DNA from: Meiothermus sp.
GTDB lineage: Bacteria > Deinococcota > Deinococci > Deinococcales > Thermaceae
NCBI RefSeq assembly: GCF_026004115.1
Contig: NZ_BPIM01000001.1
Location: forward strand, 2,274,501 to 2,338,500
DNA: 64,000 nt
Direction: 5' to 3'
Positions 35,589 to 44,432 of this stretch are shown here, in pieces. The translations under genes were made by a program, and so were the position numbers. The number at the start of each line of letters is the position of its first letter. Position 1 is the stretch's first letter. The notes beneath the pieces were generated by a model, which did no database searches, was not told the origin of the DNA, and saw only the letters and a list, made by a program, of their open reading frames with translations.

Positions 35589-35936
35589 ATGGATAAGCCG
35601 GTTTCGCCAGCGGACTGGTCAGGCATCTATGCGGGGCAGATAGGCGGGGTAGACTGCACCCTCGAGCTGAAACTCGACCCGCAAGGGAAGCTGCACGGGT
35701 ACTTCAACAGCGGAGATGAGCGCCTCGAGGTGCGCGGGGTCACCCCTGCGCACGGCGGGGCTATCCGGGGGCTTCTGCAGGAGCCCAGTGAGCCCGCCGG
35801 CATCGCCATCTTCCGGGCCTCGCTCGAGGGCCAGGGCCTGCTACTGGAGATGGACGTGCCCGACCCCGATGAGCGGGACTTCTCGGGGGCCGAGCGGGTC
35901 TGGCTGGTCCGCCTCGAGGCGCTCTCCGCCGGTTAA
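35589..35936 (+). CDS. Hypothetical small soluble protein, 115 residues
   Basis: I do not recognise this protein. It is beta-rich and resembles a small lipocalin-like or beta-barrel fold: DWSGIYAGQIGGVDCTLELK, then GKLHGYFNSGDERLEVRGV, IAIFRASLEGQGLLLEMDV and ERVWLVRLEAL. The start at 35589 has AAGGAG upstream. It lies 17 bp before the next lipoprotein gene, suggesting an operon inside the island. Confidence 0.65.
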   Translation: MDKPVSPADWSGIYAGQIGGVDCTLELKLDPQGKLHGYFNSGDERLEVRGVTPAHGGAIRGLLQEPSEPAGIAIFRASLEGQGLLLEMDVPDPDERDFSGAERVWLVRLEALSAG

Positions 35937-35953
35937 ACCTGAGGGAGGATCGC

Positions 35954-37576
35954 ATGAAGCTAAGACTCATTTTCCTGCTGCTGGCCCTGGCCGCCTGTCA
36001 GAGCGCCGACACCACCCCGCCCACCATCGTCTCGAGCATCCCCGCCAACGAAGCCACCGATATCGTCCCTTCTGCCAAGCTCTCCATCGTTTTCTCCGAG
36101 GCCATGGATCAGAACTCGGTCAAGGTGGTCCCGACCCCGGCCACCGATCTGGGCACGGCCATATGGAACGACGGCAAAACCGTGGTCTATACCCCCCCCA
36201 GCGGCTGGCAGGTGGGAACCCACTACACCCTCACCGTAGAGGGCAAAGACCTCGCCGGCAACGCCCTCACGGGGAACAAGACCATTGCCTTCCAGACCAC
36301 GCCGCCTCCGGACAGCACCCCACCAGCTACCCCCACCGGGGTCAAGGCCACTGCGGGCGACGGGGAGTTCTTCGTGGAGTGGAACCCCAACCCTGAGCCC
36401 GACCTGGCCGGCTACACCCTCTACGTGGGCACCGCCGCCGATGCGCTGCTGCCCACCCTGTTCGTCGAAAAGCCGGCCACGCTGGCCAAGGCGACGGGGC
36501 TCGAGAACGGCAAGGCCTACTTTTATGCCCTGGACGCGCAGGACACCAGCGGCAACCGCTCGGCGAAGTCCAGCGTGGCCTCTGTGACCCCCAAAGACAT
36601 GACTCCCCCCACCCTGCTCTCCTCGGAGCCGGCCAATGGGGCCACCGACTTAGCCCTGGTGCCCTTCCTGCGCTTCACCTTCTCCGAGCCCATGGACAAA
36701 AACTCCGTGGAGATCGGGATGTGCGTGAGCACCGACCCCCCCGCAAGCGCGAGCTGTGAAGCACCGGTACCGGTGAACTTCGGCACCCCTACTTGGAGCG
36801 AGGGCGACACGGTGGTGCAGTTCACCCCCACCGACCAGTTCCAAAGCGGCAAGACCCACATGCTGGTGATCTCGGCCAAGGACAGGGGGGGCAACCCCCT
36901 CTCCGGGCCGAACAAAGTGGCCTTCTCGCTGCGGGCCACGCCGGACACCACCCCGCCCGAGGTGAGTTCACGCGCCGCCATCATCAACCCTCAGACCCAC
37001 ACCGGCTACATCTTGCTGGAGTTCAGCGAAGCTATGAACCAGCAGTCGGTGCTGAACGCTTTCTTGAGCCAGCCCTCCCTCACCTGCTCTTGGGTCTGGA
37101 ACGCCAACGCCGTCCGCTGCAACACCACCTTCCAGCAGCTCACCACCTACACCATCACCCTCGCAACCGCCGCCAAGGACACTGCGGGCAACGCGCTGGC
37201 CACGCCTTACCAGTTCAGCTTGGACACCGGTAACTTCAACCCCCGCCTCAAGAGCACGAGCCCCCGCAACGGCGCGTGGGGCGTCTCGATCACTACCCCC
37301 ATCACCTTCACCTTCACCGAGGCCATGAACCCAAGCAGCGTGCAGGGAGCGCTGGAGGTCAGGGTGGGAACAAGCAGCATCTCCGGGACACTCAGTTGGA
37401 GTTCCGACAGCACCCAGGTGACCTTTACTCCCAACGCCCCCTACGGCTACGGCAGAACCGTCACCTGGAGGATCACCACCGCTGCGCGGGAGCAATCCGT
37501 CGGTCGGACGATAGGCCTGCCTCTTCCCGAAGAAGTCAGTGGCTCGTTCGTCACCGAGCTACAGGTAGGTCCCTAG
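35954..37576 (+). CDS. Lipoprotein with bacterial Ig-like (Big_5/SbsA-type) and fibronectin-III-like domains
   Basis: The 540-residue protein has a lipoprotein signal (LLLALAAC, Cys15). Three or more SbsA/Big_5 Ig-like modules are recognisable by the repeated pattern TTPPTIVSSIPANEATDI, then FSEAMDQNSV (near residue 50), FSEPMDKNSV (near 250), FSEAMNQQSV and FTEAMNPSSV. A fibronectin-III-like module (GEFFVEWNPNPEPDLAGYTL) lies between the first and second. Such proteins are cell-surface adhesive or structural proteins. AGGGAGGAT precedes the ATG. It sits between a small protein gene and a subtilisin-like gene. Confidence 0.85.
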   Translation: MKLRLIFLLLALAACQSADTTPPTIVSSIPANEATDIVPSAKLSIVFSEAMDQNSVKVVPTPATDLGTAIWNDGKTVVYTPPSGWQVGTHYTLTVEGKDLAGNALTGNKTIAFQTTPPPDSTPPATPTGVKATAGDGEFFVEWNPNPEPDLAGYTLYVGTAADALLPTLFVEKPATLAKATGLENGKAYFYALDAQDTSGNRSAKSSVASVTPKDMTPPTLLSSEPANGATDLALVPFLRFTFSEPMDKNSVEIGMCVSTDPPASASCEAPVPVNFGTPTWSEGDTVVQFTPTDQFQSGKTHMLVISAKDRGGNPLSGPNKVAFSLRATPDTTPPEVSSRAAIINPQTHTGYILLEFSEAMNQQSVLNAFLSQPSLTCSWVWNANAVRCNTTFQQLTTYTITLATAAKDTAGNALATPYQFSLDTGNFNPRLKSTSPRNGAWGVSITTPITFTFTEAMNPSSVQGALEVRVGTSSISGTLSWSSDSTQVTFTPNAPYGYGRTVTWRITTAAREQSVGRTIGLPLPEEVSGSFVTELQVGP

Positions 37577-37606
37577 GGCCCCTTTCACTTTAGAGGAGAA
37601 ACGGTT

Positions 37607-40042
37607 ATGCACAAGCATTTTTTGGCCATTCTGACCTTGCTCGTGGTTTCGGCCTGCCAGCAGCCGGCCCAGCAACTTCCCCCGCCCACCGTCAGCGTGG
37701 ACCCCACCGTGAGGCCCAGCGTGCCGACGCTGCCCGGCCTCGAGGACGGCGTGCCCCGCCCCCTGGCCAGCATCCGCGACGCCAAGGGCAACCAGGCCGA
37801 CTTCGTGGAGAACGAGCTGGTTGTTGCCACCGACGACAGCGCCGCCCTGGGCGCCTTCCTCGCTCGCTGGCAGGGGAGCATCCTGAAGACCTTTGACCCC
37901 GCCGCCGCGGGCCTGAGCGGGGTGAGCAAACAGTACCTGGTGCGCGTGCGCGCCGACGCCGCCGACATCTCCAAGCTTTCGGCCAACCTGCGGGCTTTGG
38001 ACAAGGACAGCCGGGGGGCGCTCTTGGTCTCGAGCGCCGCCGCCCACAAGCTGCTGGCCGCTGCCGCTCAGGAGCAAGTAGGCGGGCTCGCCATCGGGGT
38101 GAACTGGGTCAGCAAGGGAGACCTTTTTGCCAACAAGGTCACAGTAGAGGCCCCCGCCGGGGACAGCATCAGCGGCACCGCCTACACCATCAACGCCTTC
38201 AACTGGCCGCACATGAAGACCGGGGGCAACCAGGACATCGGAGTGGCCGAGGCCTGGCGGGCGCTGGAGCTGGCTGGAAAGCTCTCCAACAAGGTCAAGA
38301 TCGCCATTCTGGACATGGGTTTCCAGCCCAACGACGACTTTCCCTCTGGCTGGCTGGCCCTCTCCAACGTGCCCTTCGTCAATCCCATCGGAACCGAGAA
38401 TTTTCTCTCCTGCTCGGGCGGGAACCCTTGCCCCTGGCACGGTACGTCGGTGGCCCATGCCGCCGCAGGTCTGCCGGATAACAGCTACGGGGCCGCTGGT
38501 TCCGCCGGGCCGGTGGCCGACTTGGTATTGGTGTTCACCTCCTACGACTACTTCACCGTGATCGGAGCCCTCACCACGGCCCGCATCGCCGGGGCCAAGA
38601 TCATCAACATGAGCTTCAGTGCGCCGGTTCCGGCGGCGCTGGCCTGGACCGCCCTGCCCCTCGAGGCCGCCACCCGCGCCATCCGGCTCAGCGGAGCACT
38701 GCTCTTCGCCTCGGCGGGCAACGACGGCAAGAACGTCGAGGCTGAGGATTGCTTCATCGTCTGCTGGGAGGAGACCTGGTGGGTCCCCTGCGAGAGCGGT
38801 GGGGTGATCTGCGTGGGTGGGCTGGCCTGGGACTCCAAGAACCGGGCTTCCGGCTCCAACTACAGCTCCGATGATGGCGGTGACAGCGACCAGGACGTGG
38901 AGATCTTTGCGCCATTCACCCTTTGGGTGGGCCCCGACCCGGACAACCCCGCTAATTACGCCAGAAAAATCAGCGGCACCAGCTTCTCCTCGCCCTTCGC
39001 CGCCGGGGTTGCGGCCCTGATCTGGGCGGCCAAGCCCTCCTTGAGCGCGGGCGAGGTCGAGGACATCCTGAAGGACACGGCCCACACCAGCCCCGATCCC
39101 AAAGTCAAGAAGTACGTCAACGCCCTGGCCGCGGTGCGGCAGGTGCTGGGCAACGTCCCGCCCAACGTGCAGATCATTTCCCCCGGTAGCGGAAGCGTGC
39201 AGGTGGCGGTGAAATCGAGGCTCGAGGCCGCCGTCACCGATTTCGAGGATCCCTTCCCCTGCTGCACCGTCACCTGGAGCTCGAGCGTCGAGGGCAACCT
39301 GGGCAGCGGCTACAGCGTTGACTACCTCCCCACCAGCCTGGGCAGCCGCACCATCACCGTCACCGCCACCGACAGCGCCGGCGCGACCGCCAGCGTCAGC
39401 CGCGCCGTCACCGTGGTCAACACCCCGCCCACCGTGGCCATCAGCTCCCCCTATAGCGGACAGCAGTTCTTCCGGGGCGTGAGCTACACCCTGCGCGGGG
39501 TGAGCTACGATCCCAACGAGCCCGGCTACCAACTCGCCTGCTCCAGCATGGTCTGGAAGGATGGAAGCACCCCCCTGGGCACAGGCTGTGACCTTCCGGT
39601 GAGACTCACCTCTAATGGAAACCACACCCTCACCCTCACCGGCACCGACTCCCACGGCGGCAGCGGCAGCGCCTCCGTGAACATCAGCGTGGTCGACCCA
39701 CCCGCCAACCTGCCGCCCGTGGTTAACATCACCAGCCCCCAGAACGGCATCACCATCGGGCCCGACCAGGTGGTCAAGCTCGCCGGGAACGCCAGCGACC
39801 CCGAAGGCGGGGCGGTCACGCTGGCCTGGGACGTGACCACGGGCTACGACCCGAATACCGGGCAGGGCACCAACACCTACCCCGTCACCCCTGCCGCGGG
39901 TGGCGACTGGAAGCCCACCGACAGCATCCCCTACAACACTTGCGAGGTCAGCGACACCCTGCGCCTGCGGCTCAAGGCTAAAGACCCGCAGAACAACGAG
40001 GGGTTTGACTTCGTCGTGATCAAGGTCAGCCGCATCTGCTAG
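37607..40042 (+). CDS. Subtilisin-like (S8) serine protease lipoprotein with C-terminal Ig/PKD-like domains
   Basis: The 811-residue protein starts with a lipoprotein signal (LLVVSAC, Cys16). After a pro-region (residues of about 40-180), the catalytic triad is Asp236 (KIAILDMGF), His278 ([12 protein letters not shown]) and Ser459 ([16 protein letters not shown]). DMG replaces the usual DTG/DSG. Two or three beta-sandwich domains follow (about 525-811, for example [20 protein letters not shown] and [20 protein letters not shown]). It is probably a surface-anchored protease. GAGGAG precedes the ATG. It is the last intact gene of the island. Confidence 0.92.
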   Translation: MHKHFLAILTLLVVSACQQPAQQLPPPTVSVDPTVRPSVPTLPGLEDGVPRPLASIRDAKGNQADFVENELVVATDDSAALGAFLARWQGSILKTFDPAAAGLSGVSKQYLVRVRADAADISKLSANLRALDKDSRGALLVSSAAAHKLLAAAAQEQVGGLAIGVNWVSKGDLFANKVTVEAPAGDSISGTAYTINAFNWPHMKTGGNQDIGVAEAWRALELAGKLSNKVKIAILDMGFQPNDDFPSGWLALSNVPFVNPIGTENFLSCSGGNPCPWHGTSVAHAAAGLPDNSYGAAGSAGPVADLVLVFTSYDYFTVIGALTTARIAGAKIINMSFSAPVPAALAWTALPLEAATRAIRLSGALLFASAGNDGKNVEAEDCFIVCWEETWWVPCESGGVICVGGLAWDSKNRASGSNYSSDDGGDSDQDVEIFAPFTLWVGPDPDNPANYARKISGTSFSSPFAAGVAALIWAAKPSLSAGEVEDILKDTAHTSPDPKVKKYVNALAAVRQVLGNVPPNVQIISPGSGSVQVAVKSRLEAAVTDFEDPFPCCTVTWSSSVEGNLGSGYSVDYLPTSLGSRTITVTATDSAGATASVSRAVTVVNTPPTVAISSPYSGQQFFRGVSYTLRGVSYDPNEPGYQLACSSMVWKDGSTPLGTGCDLPVRLTSNGNHTLTLTGTDSHGGSGSASVNISVVDPPANLPPVVNITSPQNGITIGPDQVVKLAGNASDPEGGAVTLAWDVTTGYDPNTGQGTNTYPVTPAAGGDWKPTDSIPYNTCEVSDTLRLRLKAKDPQNNEGFDFVVIKVSRIC

Positions 40043-40113
40043 GGTCGGGGCGGGGTTTTTCGTCCCAAGAGCGGTCTGCGGAATGCCCGGTAGACCCGCA
40101 AAAGGGAGTTATC

Positions 40114-40203
40114 GGTGAATTTATACGCATACCTCAGCCTGCTCCTGCTCCTCGCGGCCTGCGCCCGACCGCCCGCGCCGCGACCGGCGAGTACGGCGAC
40201 ATG
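40114..40203 (+). pseudogene. Truncated lipoprotein gene cut at the groEL-copy junction
   Basis: GTG at 40114 with AAAGGGAG upstream opens a textbook lipoprotein signal ([16 protein letters not shown], Cys16, then ARPPAPRP). After 23 codons the sequence switches into the duplicated groEL 3' end (from about 40183) in a different frame, and TGA follows at codon 30. The body of the protein is missing. This marks a recombination breakpoint rather than a gene that ends naturally. Confidence 0.75.
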
Positions 40204-40359
40204 ATGGAGTGGGGCACTGTAGACCCGGCCAAGGTCACCCGCACCGCCCTGCAAAACGCGGCCTCCATCGGTTCGCTGATCCTCATGACCGAGGCCGTGG
40301 TAGCCGAGAAGCCCGAAGAGAAGAAGGCCCCGCGGCCCCCGCCGGCGGCATGGGCGGCA
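40183..40359 (+). repeat. Partial duplicate of the groEL 3' end
   Basis: This segment aligns with 31968-32145 in groEL. The first 138 bp differ at only three positions (one changes Ile to Thr, two are silent). The last part has a one-base deletion in the CCCCC run plus a few substitutions. The match stops about 15 bp before the groEL stop codon. Together with the intact copy it forms a direct repeat flanking about 8 kb of accessory genes. Confidence 0.92.
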
Positions 40360-40399
40360 ACGTCTGTGAAGGGCGCGATAAACCCTGCCCTACACCGGA

Positions 40400-40427
40400 C
40401 ACCCAACCCCGAGGGTTGGGTGTTTTT
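40400..40427 (+). terminator. Strong rho-independent terminator after the partial groEL copy
   Basis: CACCCAACCC (40400-40409) pairs perfectly with GGGTTGGGTG (40413-40422) around a 3-nt loop, followed by TTTTT. It may be the original groESL terminator, displaced from groEL by the island. Between it and the next gene at 40700 I see only the promoter listed next. Confidence 0.85.
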
Positions 40428-40649
40428 ATTTGGCTTGGCCAGTACGTTTGCCCTTGCACCCAACCCAGCATGCCGCTTGGCACGGTGCCATGAAAATGCG
40501 GTACTCCTAACTTTCATCTGCATTTGCAAAGCCGAAGACAGGGAATTTTAATCATCGGTCATGCTGTGTGGCGCTGCGAATAACGCAAAAAGCCTTGTGC
40601 TGAACGCAAAAATCGCTATGGCAGGAGATGAACCAGGGCTTGTTAGTAC

Positions 40650-40678
40650 TTGCACAAATAGAGCTCTAATGATATTTT
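40650..40678 (+). promoter_or_regulatory. Promoter of the barrel-like exported protein gene
   Basis: TTGCAC (40650-40655), a 17-nt spacer and TATTTT (40673-40678) precede a gene with a strong RBS (AGGAGG). The leader is about 15-20 nt. Confidence 0.5.
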
Positions 40679-40699
40679 CACCCGCAGGAGGTTTTCTGT

Positions 40700-41350
40700 A
40701 TGAAAAAACTCTTTTTTGCAGTGGTCGCTGTTCTAGCTCTCGCCGCGCCTGCTTTTGCGCAGTTTAGTGTGGGTGCACGCCTTGAAGCCAACTACAGCAC
40801 CACCCTGGCCCCTAACCTGACTGCGGGTGTGCTGGGTCGTCTCGAGGTGCCCATCACCCCCACCTTTGGCGTGGGAATTCTGGTTCGCCCCTTCGTGCAG
40901 TATGGGGTTGATCTGGTGAACGATGGCCCGCTGAGCGTGAGCGCCTATGCTCGAGTTCGCCTTCCTATCACCCTGGACATTACCCCCGCCAGCGGCTTTG
41001 GCTTTAGCATCTCCCCCCAGGCTGGCGTGGATCTAGCCTACGACCTGGGTGGTGGAGCCAGCCTGAGCAGCGGCCTGCGCCTTGTGACCGACCTGCCCAT
41101 TGCACCTTCGGGCGGTAGCTTTTCCTGGCTGATGGATGGGTATCTCGAGTTTGGCTATGCCCTGGATATGCTCAGCCTGTACGCTGGCATTTCCCTGGAT
41201 CAGATCGTACCCAGCCCCTTTGCCCAGACCATCTACCTGGGGGCCAGCTACGACATCCTCTCCAACCTGACCTTCAACCCCGAATTTGGCTTCAGCAACT
41301 TTGACTTCAACACCGCTTACTTGACCCTGCGTTTTGCGCTCAAGCTTTAA
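40700..41350 (+). CDS. Exported beta-barrel-like outer membrane or envelope protein
   Basis: The 216-residue protein has a signal peptide (MKKLFFAVVAVLALAAPAFA, cleavage after AFA). The mature part consists of alternating amphipathic strands rich in Gly, Ser, Leu and aromatic residues (FSVGARLEANYSTTLAPNLT, FGVGILVRPFVQYGVDL, AYLTLRFALKL) and ends in a strand-like LRFALKL, as in small outer-membrane barrels. No specific family was recognised. A bidirectional terminator follows directly. Confidence 0.75.
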   Translation: MKKLFFAVVAVLALAAPAFAQFSVGARLEANYSTTLAPNLTAGVLGRLEVPITPTFGVGILVRPFVQYGVDLVNDGPLSVSAYARVRLPITLDITPASGFGFSISPQAGVDLAYDLGGGASLSSGLRLVTDLPIAPSGGSFSWLMDGYLEFGYALDMLSLYAGISLDQIVPSPFAQTIYLGASYDILSNLTFNPEFGFSNFDFNTAYLTLRFALKL

Positions 41351-41363
41351 GCGAAACCGCTCA

Positions 41364-41399
41364 AAAAATATCAGCTGAAGTTTTTCGGCTGATATTTTT
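41364..41399. terminator. Bidirectional terminator
   Basis: AAAAATATCAGC (41364-41375) pairs perfectly with GCTGATATTTTT (41388-41399) around a 12-nt loop. A-runs and U-runs flank both sides, so it can end transcription from either direction. Confidence 0.8.
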
Positions 41400-41470
41400 C
41401 TTGGGCCAAGTTCACGAGAGCAGTCCAGAGCTTTTGGATTCAAGGCGCCCTTTACAGATAGAGATGTCTG

Positions 41471-41597
41471 ATACCAGATTCGGTTGGTTCGTCACAGAAG
41501 GGTGACGAACTAACCCGACCGAAGGGAGTACTCTAGGATTCAAAAAGACAACCTATAGGTTTTTTGTTTTTTTGAACTGTCTTTTTGGATCCGGTAT
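41471..41597 (+). repeat. Short MITE-like element without internal units (copy 4 of 6)
   Basis: This 127-bp copy runs from ATACCAGATTC to GGATCCGGTAT. It keeps the left hairpin (GGTTCGTCAC ... GTGACGAAC) and the right hairpin (TTCAAAAAGACA ... TGTCTTTTTGGA) but lacks the tandem 38-bp units and most of the core. Compensating changes in both stems indicate selection for, or mechanical maintenance of, the hairpins. Confidence 0.85.
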
Positions 41598-41628
41598 GAG
41601 CGGCTGCAATACGCAATGGGTTTGGAGA

Positions 41629-41931
41629 TCAGGTGACTTTATCCTGCCATTGTGCTAGGGCCTCTAGAGCGGGCTCGAGGCCCCGACCACGCTCGGTGAG
41701 GGCATAGTCGACCCGTGGAGGCACCTCGTGGTGCTCGGTTCGGCTAATCAGGTCCAGCTCTTCGAGTTCCTTTAGCCGCAGCGATAGGGTTCGCGGGGGC
41801 AGGGCTGTTACCTGCTGCAATGCACCAAATCGCAACGAGCCACTTCGGAGCGAACGCAGAATGGTGTATACCCCGCGTTGGCCCAACAATTCGAGTACTG
41901 CCTCGAGGGGCTTCTCCGCAGATTTAATCAT
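41629..41931 (-). CDS. HxlR-family winged-helix transcriptional regulator
   Basis: The 100-residue protein has the HxlR/MarR-like pattern: EAVLELLGQRGVYTILRSL, FGALQQVTALPPRTLSLRLK, then a wing with VDYALTERGRGL. It has no cysteine in the N-terminal sensor position. The start at 41931 is chosen because TACGCT (41938-41943) lies 6 nt upstream, and the preceding 61 codons have no RBS and look non-coding. It lies directly downstream of a second HxlR gene on the same strand. Confidence 0.8.
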   Translation of the reverse strand: MIKSAEKPLEAVLELLGQRGVYTILRSLRSGSLRFGALQQVTALPPRTLSLRLKELEELDLISRTEHHEVPPRVDYALTERGRGLEPALEALAQWQDKVT

Positions 41932-42159
41932 ACTTAAAGCGTAACCACGCTTATTCCAACTCAGGTATATCAGCATTACAATGCGACCATACGGTCGTTT
42001 TGGAAATAATTCCAGTAAAATGAACTGAAAAACGAAGATAACCACAACAAGGTTTTGGCTATCGCAAAACGGGTTTGGTTCTGCATAAGAGCCATCCTCG
42101 AGTATTAAGACCAAAAATTAGCCCAGTCTACAAACCTGGGTAACCTGCAAGCCTTGTGT

Positions 42160-42513
42160 CTATATGGTAGACGGTGCAGGCAGGTATTGTCGGCTCCAGC
42201 GGTCTATCGCTTCAATCACAGCCTGCAGGGCTTGTCCGGCCTCGGTCAGGGCGTAGCTGGTGCGGGGGGGCATGGTGGAGTGAATGGTTTTGGAAACGAT
42301 GCCGAGATGCTCGAGCTTTTCTACCCGCTGGGCCAGGGTGGCCGGATTACAGCCGCCCACTGCCCTGGAGAGTTCGTTGAAGCCTTTGGGGCCATCCAAC
42401 AAGCTGCGAATGATGTGTAGGGTCCACTTTTCCTGCAATACATTAATGGCTTCATAGACCGGACAGAAGCTGTGGTCTACTTCAGGGGTTTCAGGGGTAA
42501 TGGACCTGACCAT
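42160..42513 (-). CDS. HxlR-family transcriptional regulator with N-terminal cysteine
   Basis: The 117-residue protein has the full HxlR domain: CPVYEAINVLQEKWTLHIIR, GFNELSRAVGGCNPATLAQR, and a wing ending TSYALTEAGQAL. Cys17 sits where the redox-active cysteine of quinone-sensing YodB/HypR-type regulators is found. The start at 42513 follows TATAGA/TACACT; an ATG at 42534 is the alternative. The gene is divergent from a YceI remnant and a ring-cleaving dioxygenase, which are typical targets of such regulators. Confidence 0.85.
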   Translation of the reverse strand: MVRSITPETPEVDHSFCPVYEAINVLQEKWTLHIIRSLLDGPKGFNELSRAVGGCNPATLAQRVEKLEHLGIVSKTIHSTMPPRTSYALTEAGQALQAVIEAIDRWSRQYLPAPSTI

Positions 42514-42636
42514 ATCTATAACAGTGTAGCACATTTACTTTCTTTGCCCAAATGCTTGATAATACTTATCACTATAAAATGCTATGTGCTTGTTGATCCG
42601 AAGCAATAAGTCCGGATCAAATCCAAGGAGAACAAA

Positions 42637-42840
42637 ATGAACTGGAATCTCGATAGCAGCCACACCACCACCGAATCTACGGCGATCTGACCATTTGCAA
42701 CATCACCAAGCCGGTGGTACTCGAGGCCGAACTCAGCGCCCCAGTCAAGGACCCCTGGGGTCTGACCCGCACCGTGGAGCGACCGCTACCGGTGTTCTCA
42801 ACCGCAAAACTGGGGCCTGAGCAGCGCCTTGCCGTAAACT
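42637..42840 (+). pseudogene. Decayed YceI-family gene remnant
   Basis: AAGGAG precedes an ATG that encodes a YceI-like start ([11 protein letters not shown]) but hits a stop after 17 codons (42688-42690). In another frame from 42678 the middle of a YceI protein is visible ([20 protein letters not shown], then [12 protein letters not shown]), and a third frame near 42796 gives LNRKTGA, resembling the INRKDWGL motif of the family. About 100 codons are missing between the first two pieces. YceI proteins are small lipocalin-like periplasmic or cytoplasmic proteins that bind isoprenoids. The gene is dead. Confidence 0.8.
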
Positions 42841-43008
42841 TACACAGCTTTTGGGCAACCAGGCGGTATCGTTGGTTGTGGTGGATTGCCCAGGCAAGGG
42901 TTGCTGGATACACACCCAAGCCTGACAAAACTGAACACAGATACATACGTGGCGGGTGCTTTCGTGTGTTCTCTGTGGTGCGCTCTGTTTGTGTTCGAGG
43001 AAAATACC

Positions 43009-44025
43009 ATGCACAAGGTTCGTGGAATTCATCACATCACCGCGATGGCAGGCCACCCACAGCGCAACCTGGAGTTTTACACCGGCGTGCTGGGGTTGCG
43101 CCTGGTCAAGGTAACGGTTAACTTCGACGATCCCGAGACCTACCACTTCTACTATGGCGATGGGTTGGGCCAGCCCGGCACCATCCTGACCTTTTTCCCC
43201 TGGCAACGGGCCCTAGCCGGACGGGCCGGGGTGCATCAGGTGGCGATTATTAGCCTGGCGATTCCCCTGGAAAGCCTGGGTTACTGGATACACCGCCTGA
43301 TGGAAAAGGGGGTTGGATACGAAGGCCCCCAGCACCGCGAAGTTCTCGGCCCCCACGGCTTGGAAGAAGTCAGGGTACTCACCCTCCGGGACCCCGATGG
43401 CATTGTGGTGGAACTCGTAGCGGCTTCGAGCGTGCCCGCCATTCAGCACTGGGCCGGAGCCCCGGTACCGGAGGAGTGTGCCGTCCGGGGCCTTTTTGCA
43501 GCGCAGATGTGGGTGCTGCAAGCTGAACCTTCGGTGCGGCTGCTCGAGGGGCTGGGGTACCGGGTGTTGGGTCAGGTGGATGCCATCACCTATCTGGGTC
43601 CGTCTGAGGAAGAACCCTCTTGGGGCCGTATCGAGGTGCGCGAAACCGGCCAGTTTATGGCCGCCAAAGGGGGTGTGGGCACGGTACATCATGTTGCCTT
43701 CCGCGTACCCGACGATGAAACCCAGCAAGCCCTGCGCGAGCAACTCCTGCGCCAGGGGGTTCGGGTGACGGCGGTGCAGGATCGCCAGTATTTTCGCTCG
43801 GTCTATTTCCGCGAGCCGGGAGGGGTGTTGTTTGAGATTGCTACCGATACCCCTGGCTTTACCCACGACGAGTCCTTTGAGCAGCTGGGTACCAGCCTGC
43901 GCCTGCCTGCCTGGCTCGAGCCCGTCCGGGCCCAAATTATGCAAAAGCTGCCGGCCATTCCCTATGCAACACCTCTACCGGTGCAAATCCCAGGGCAGGT
44001 TTCGGCAGCCTCGAGTGAAGAGTGA
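43009..44025 (+). CDS. Ring-cleaving extradiol dioxygenase-like protein (MhqO/LinE type, VOC superfamily)
   Basis: The 338-residue protein has two VOC halves. The N-terminal half begins [20 protein letters not shown] and contains the metal-ligand His residues and [19 protein letters not shown]. The second half has [20 protein letters not shown] and ends [19 protein letters not shown]. Members open hydroquinone-type rings or protect from quinones. The start at 43009 has GAGGAAAA upstream. With the divergent HxlR genes and the YceI remnant it forms a probable quinone-response module. Confidence 0.9.
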   Translation: MHKVRGIHHITAMAGHPQRNLEFYTGVLGLRLVKVTVNFDDPETYHFYYGDGLGQPGTILTFFPWQRALAGRAGVHQVAIISLAIPLESLGYWIHRLMEKGVGYEGPQHREVLGPHGLEEVRVLTLRDPDGIVVELVAASSVPAIQHWAGAPVPEECAVRGLFAAQMWVLQAEPSVRLLEGLGYRVLGQVDAITYLGPSEEEPSWGRIEVRETGQFMAAKGGVGTVHHVAFRVPDDETQQALREQLLRQGVRVTAVQDRQYFRSVYFREPGGVLFEIATDTPGFTHDESFEQLGTSLRLPAWLEPVRAQIMQKLPAIPYATPLPVQIPGQVSAASSEE

Positions 44026-44062
44026 TGGGCAGGCCTCGTATAGGCCGAGCCGATGACCTGTA

Positions 44063-44300
44063 ATACCAGATTCGGTTGGTACGGCGCCGGATGGCGGCGA
44101 ACTAACAGGGCCGAAGTTATCCGCGTAGCGGAGGGCGATACCGCCCCTTGGAAGTTATCCGCGTAGCGGAGGGCGATACCGCCCCTTGGAAAGGGAGACG
44201 CTTTCTTCGCCGACCGTTCGGGAGGGGTGTGCTCTAGGATTCAAAAAGATAGCCTCTGGGGGATCTTTGGTTTGGATGATTATCTTTTTGAATCCGGTAT
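44063..44300 (+). repeat. MITE-like element, two internal units (copy 5 of 6)
   Basis: The copy is 238 bp, from ATACCAGATTC to GAATCCGGTAT. It has the left hairpin (GTACGGCGCCGG...GGCGAAC region), two nearly identical 38-bp units, the core with CCGACCGTTCGGGAGG, and the right hairpin (ATTCAAAAAGATA ... TATCTTTTTGAAT). It directly follows the dioxygenase gene. Confidence 0.85.
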
Positions 44301-44305
44301 TATCT

Positions 44306-44320
44306 GCGCACTAAGTGCGC
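44306..44320. repeat. Perfect palindrome GCGCACT-A-AGTGCGC
   Basis: A 15-bp inverted repeat with a one-base centre lies just outside the MITE end. Apart from this palindrome, the rest of the gap to 44432 shows no supported feature. It could be an operator or simple secondary structure. Confidence 0.5.
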
Positions 44321-44432
44321 CACATTAGATTTTTGTGGTGACGGTTTCGGCGAAAGAAGTGGCCGGTCTTCAAAGCGGCGCAGCTTATGGGCTCCCCTTT
44401 TCGGGTAGAGCAAATTCCTAACGTTGTTGTAC

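Noticed and set aside
37559-39655. A 698-codon open frame antisense to the subtilisin-like gene
   Set aside because: It is a Gly/Val/His-rich shadow of a GC-rich gene whose sense strand has a signal peptide and an intact catalytic triad.
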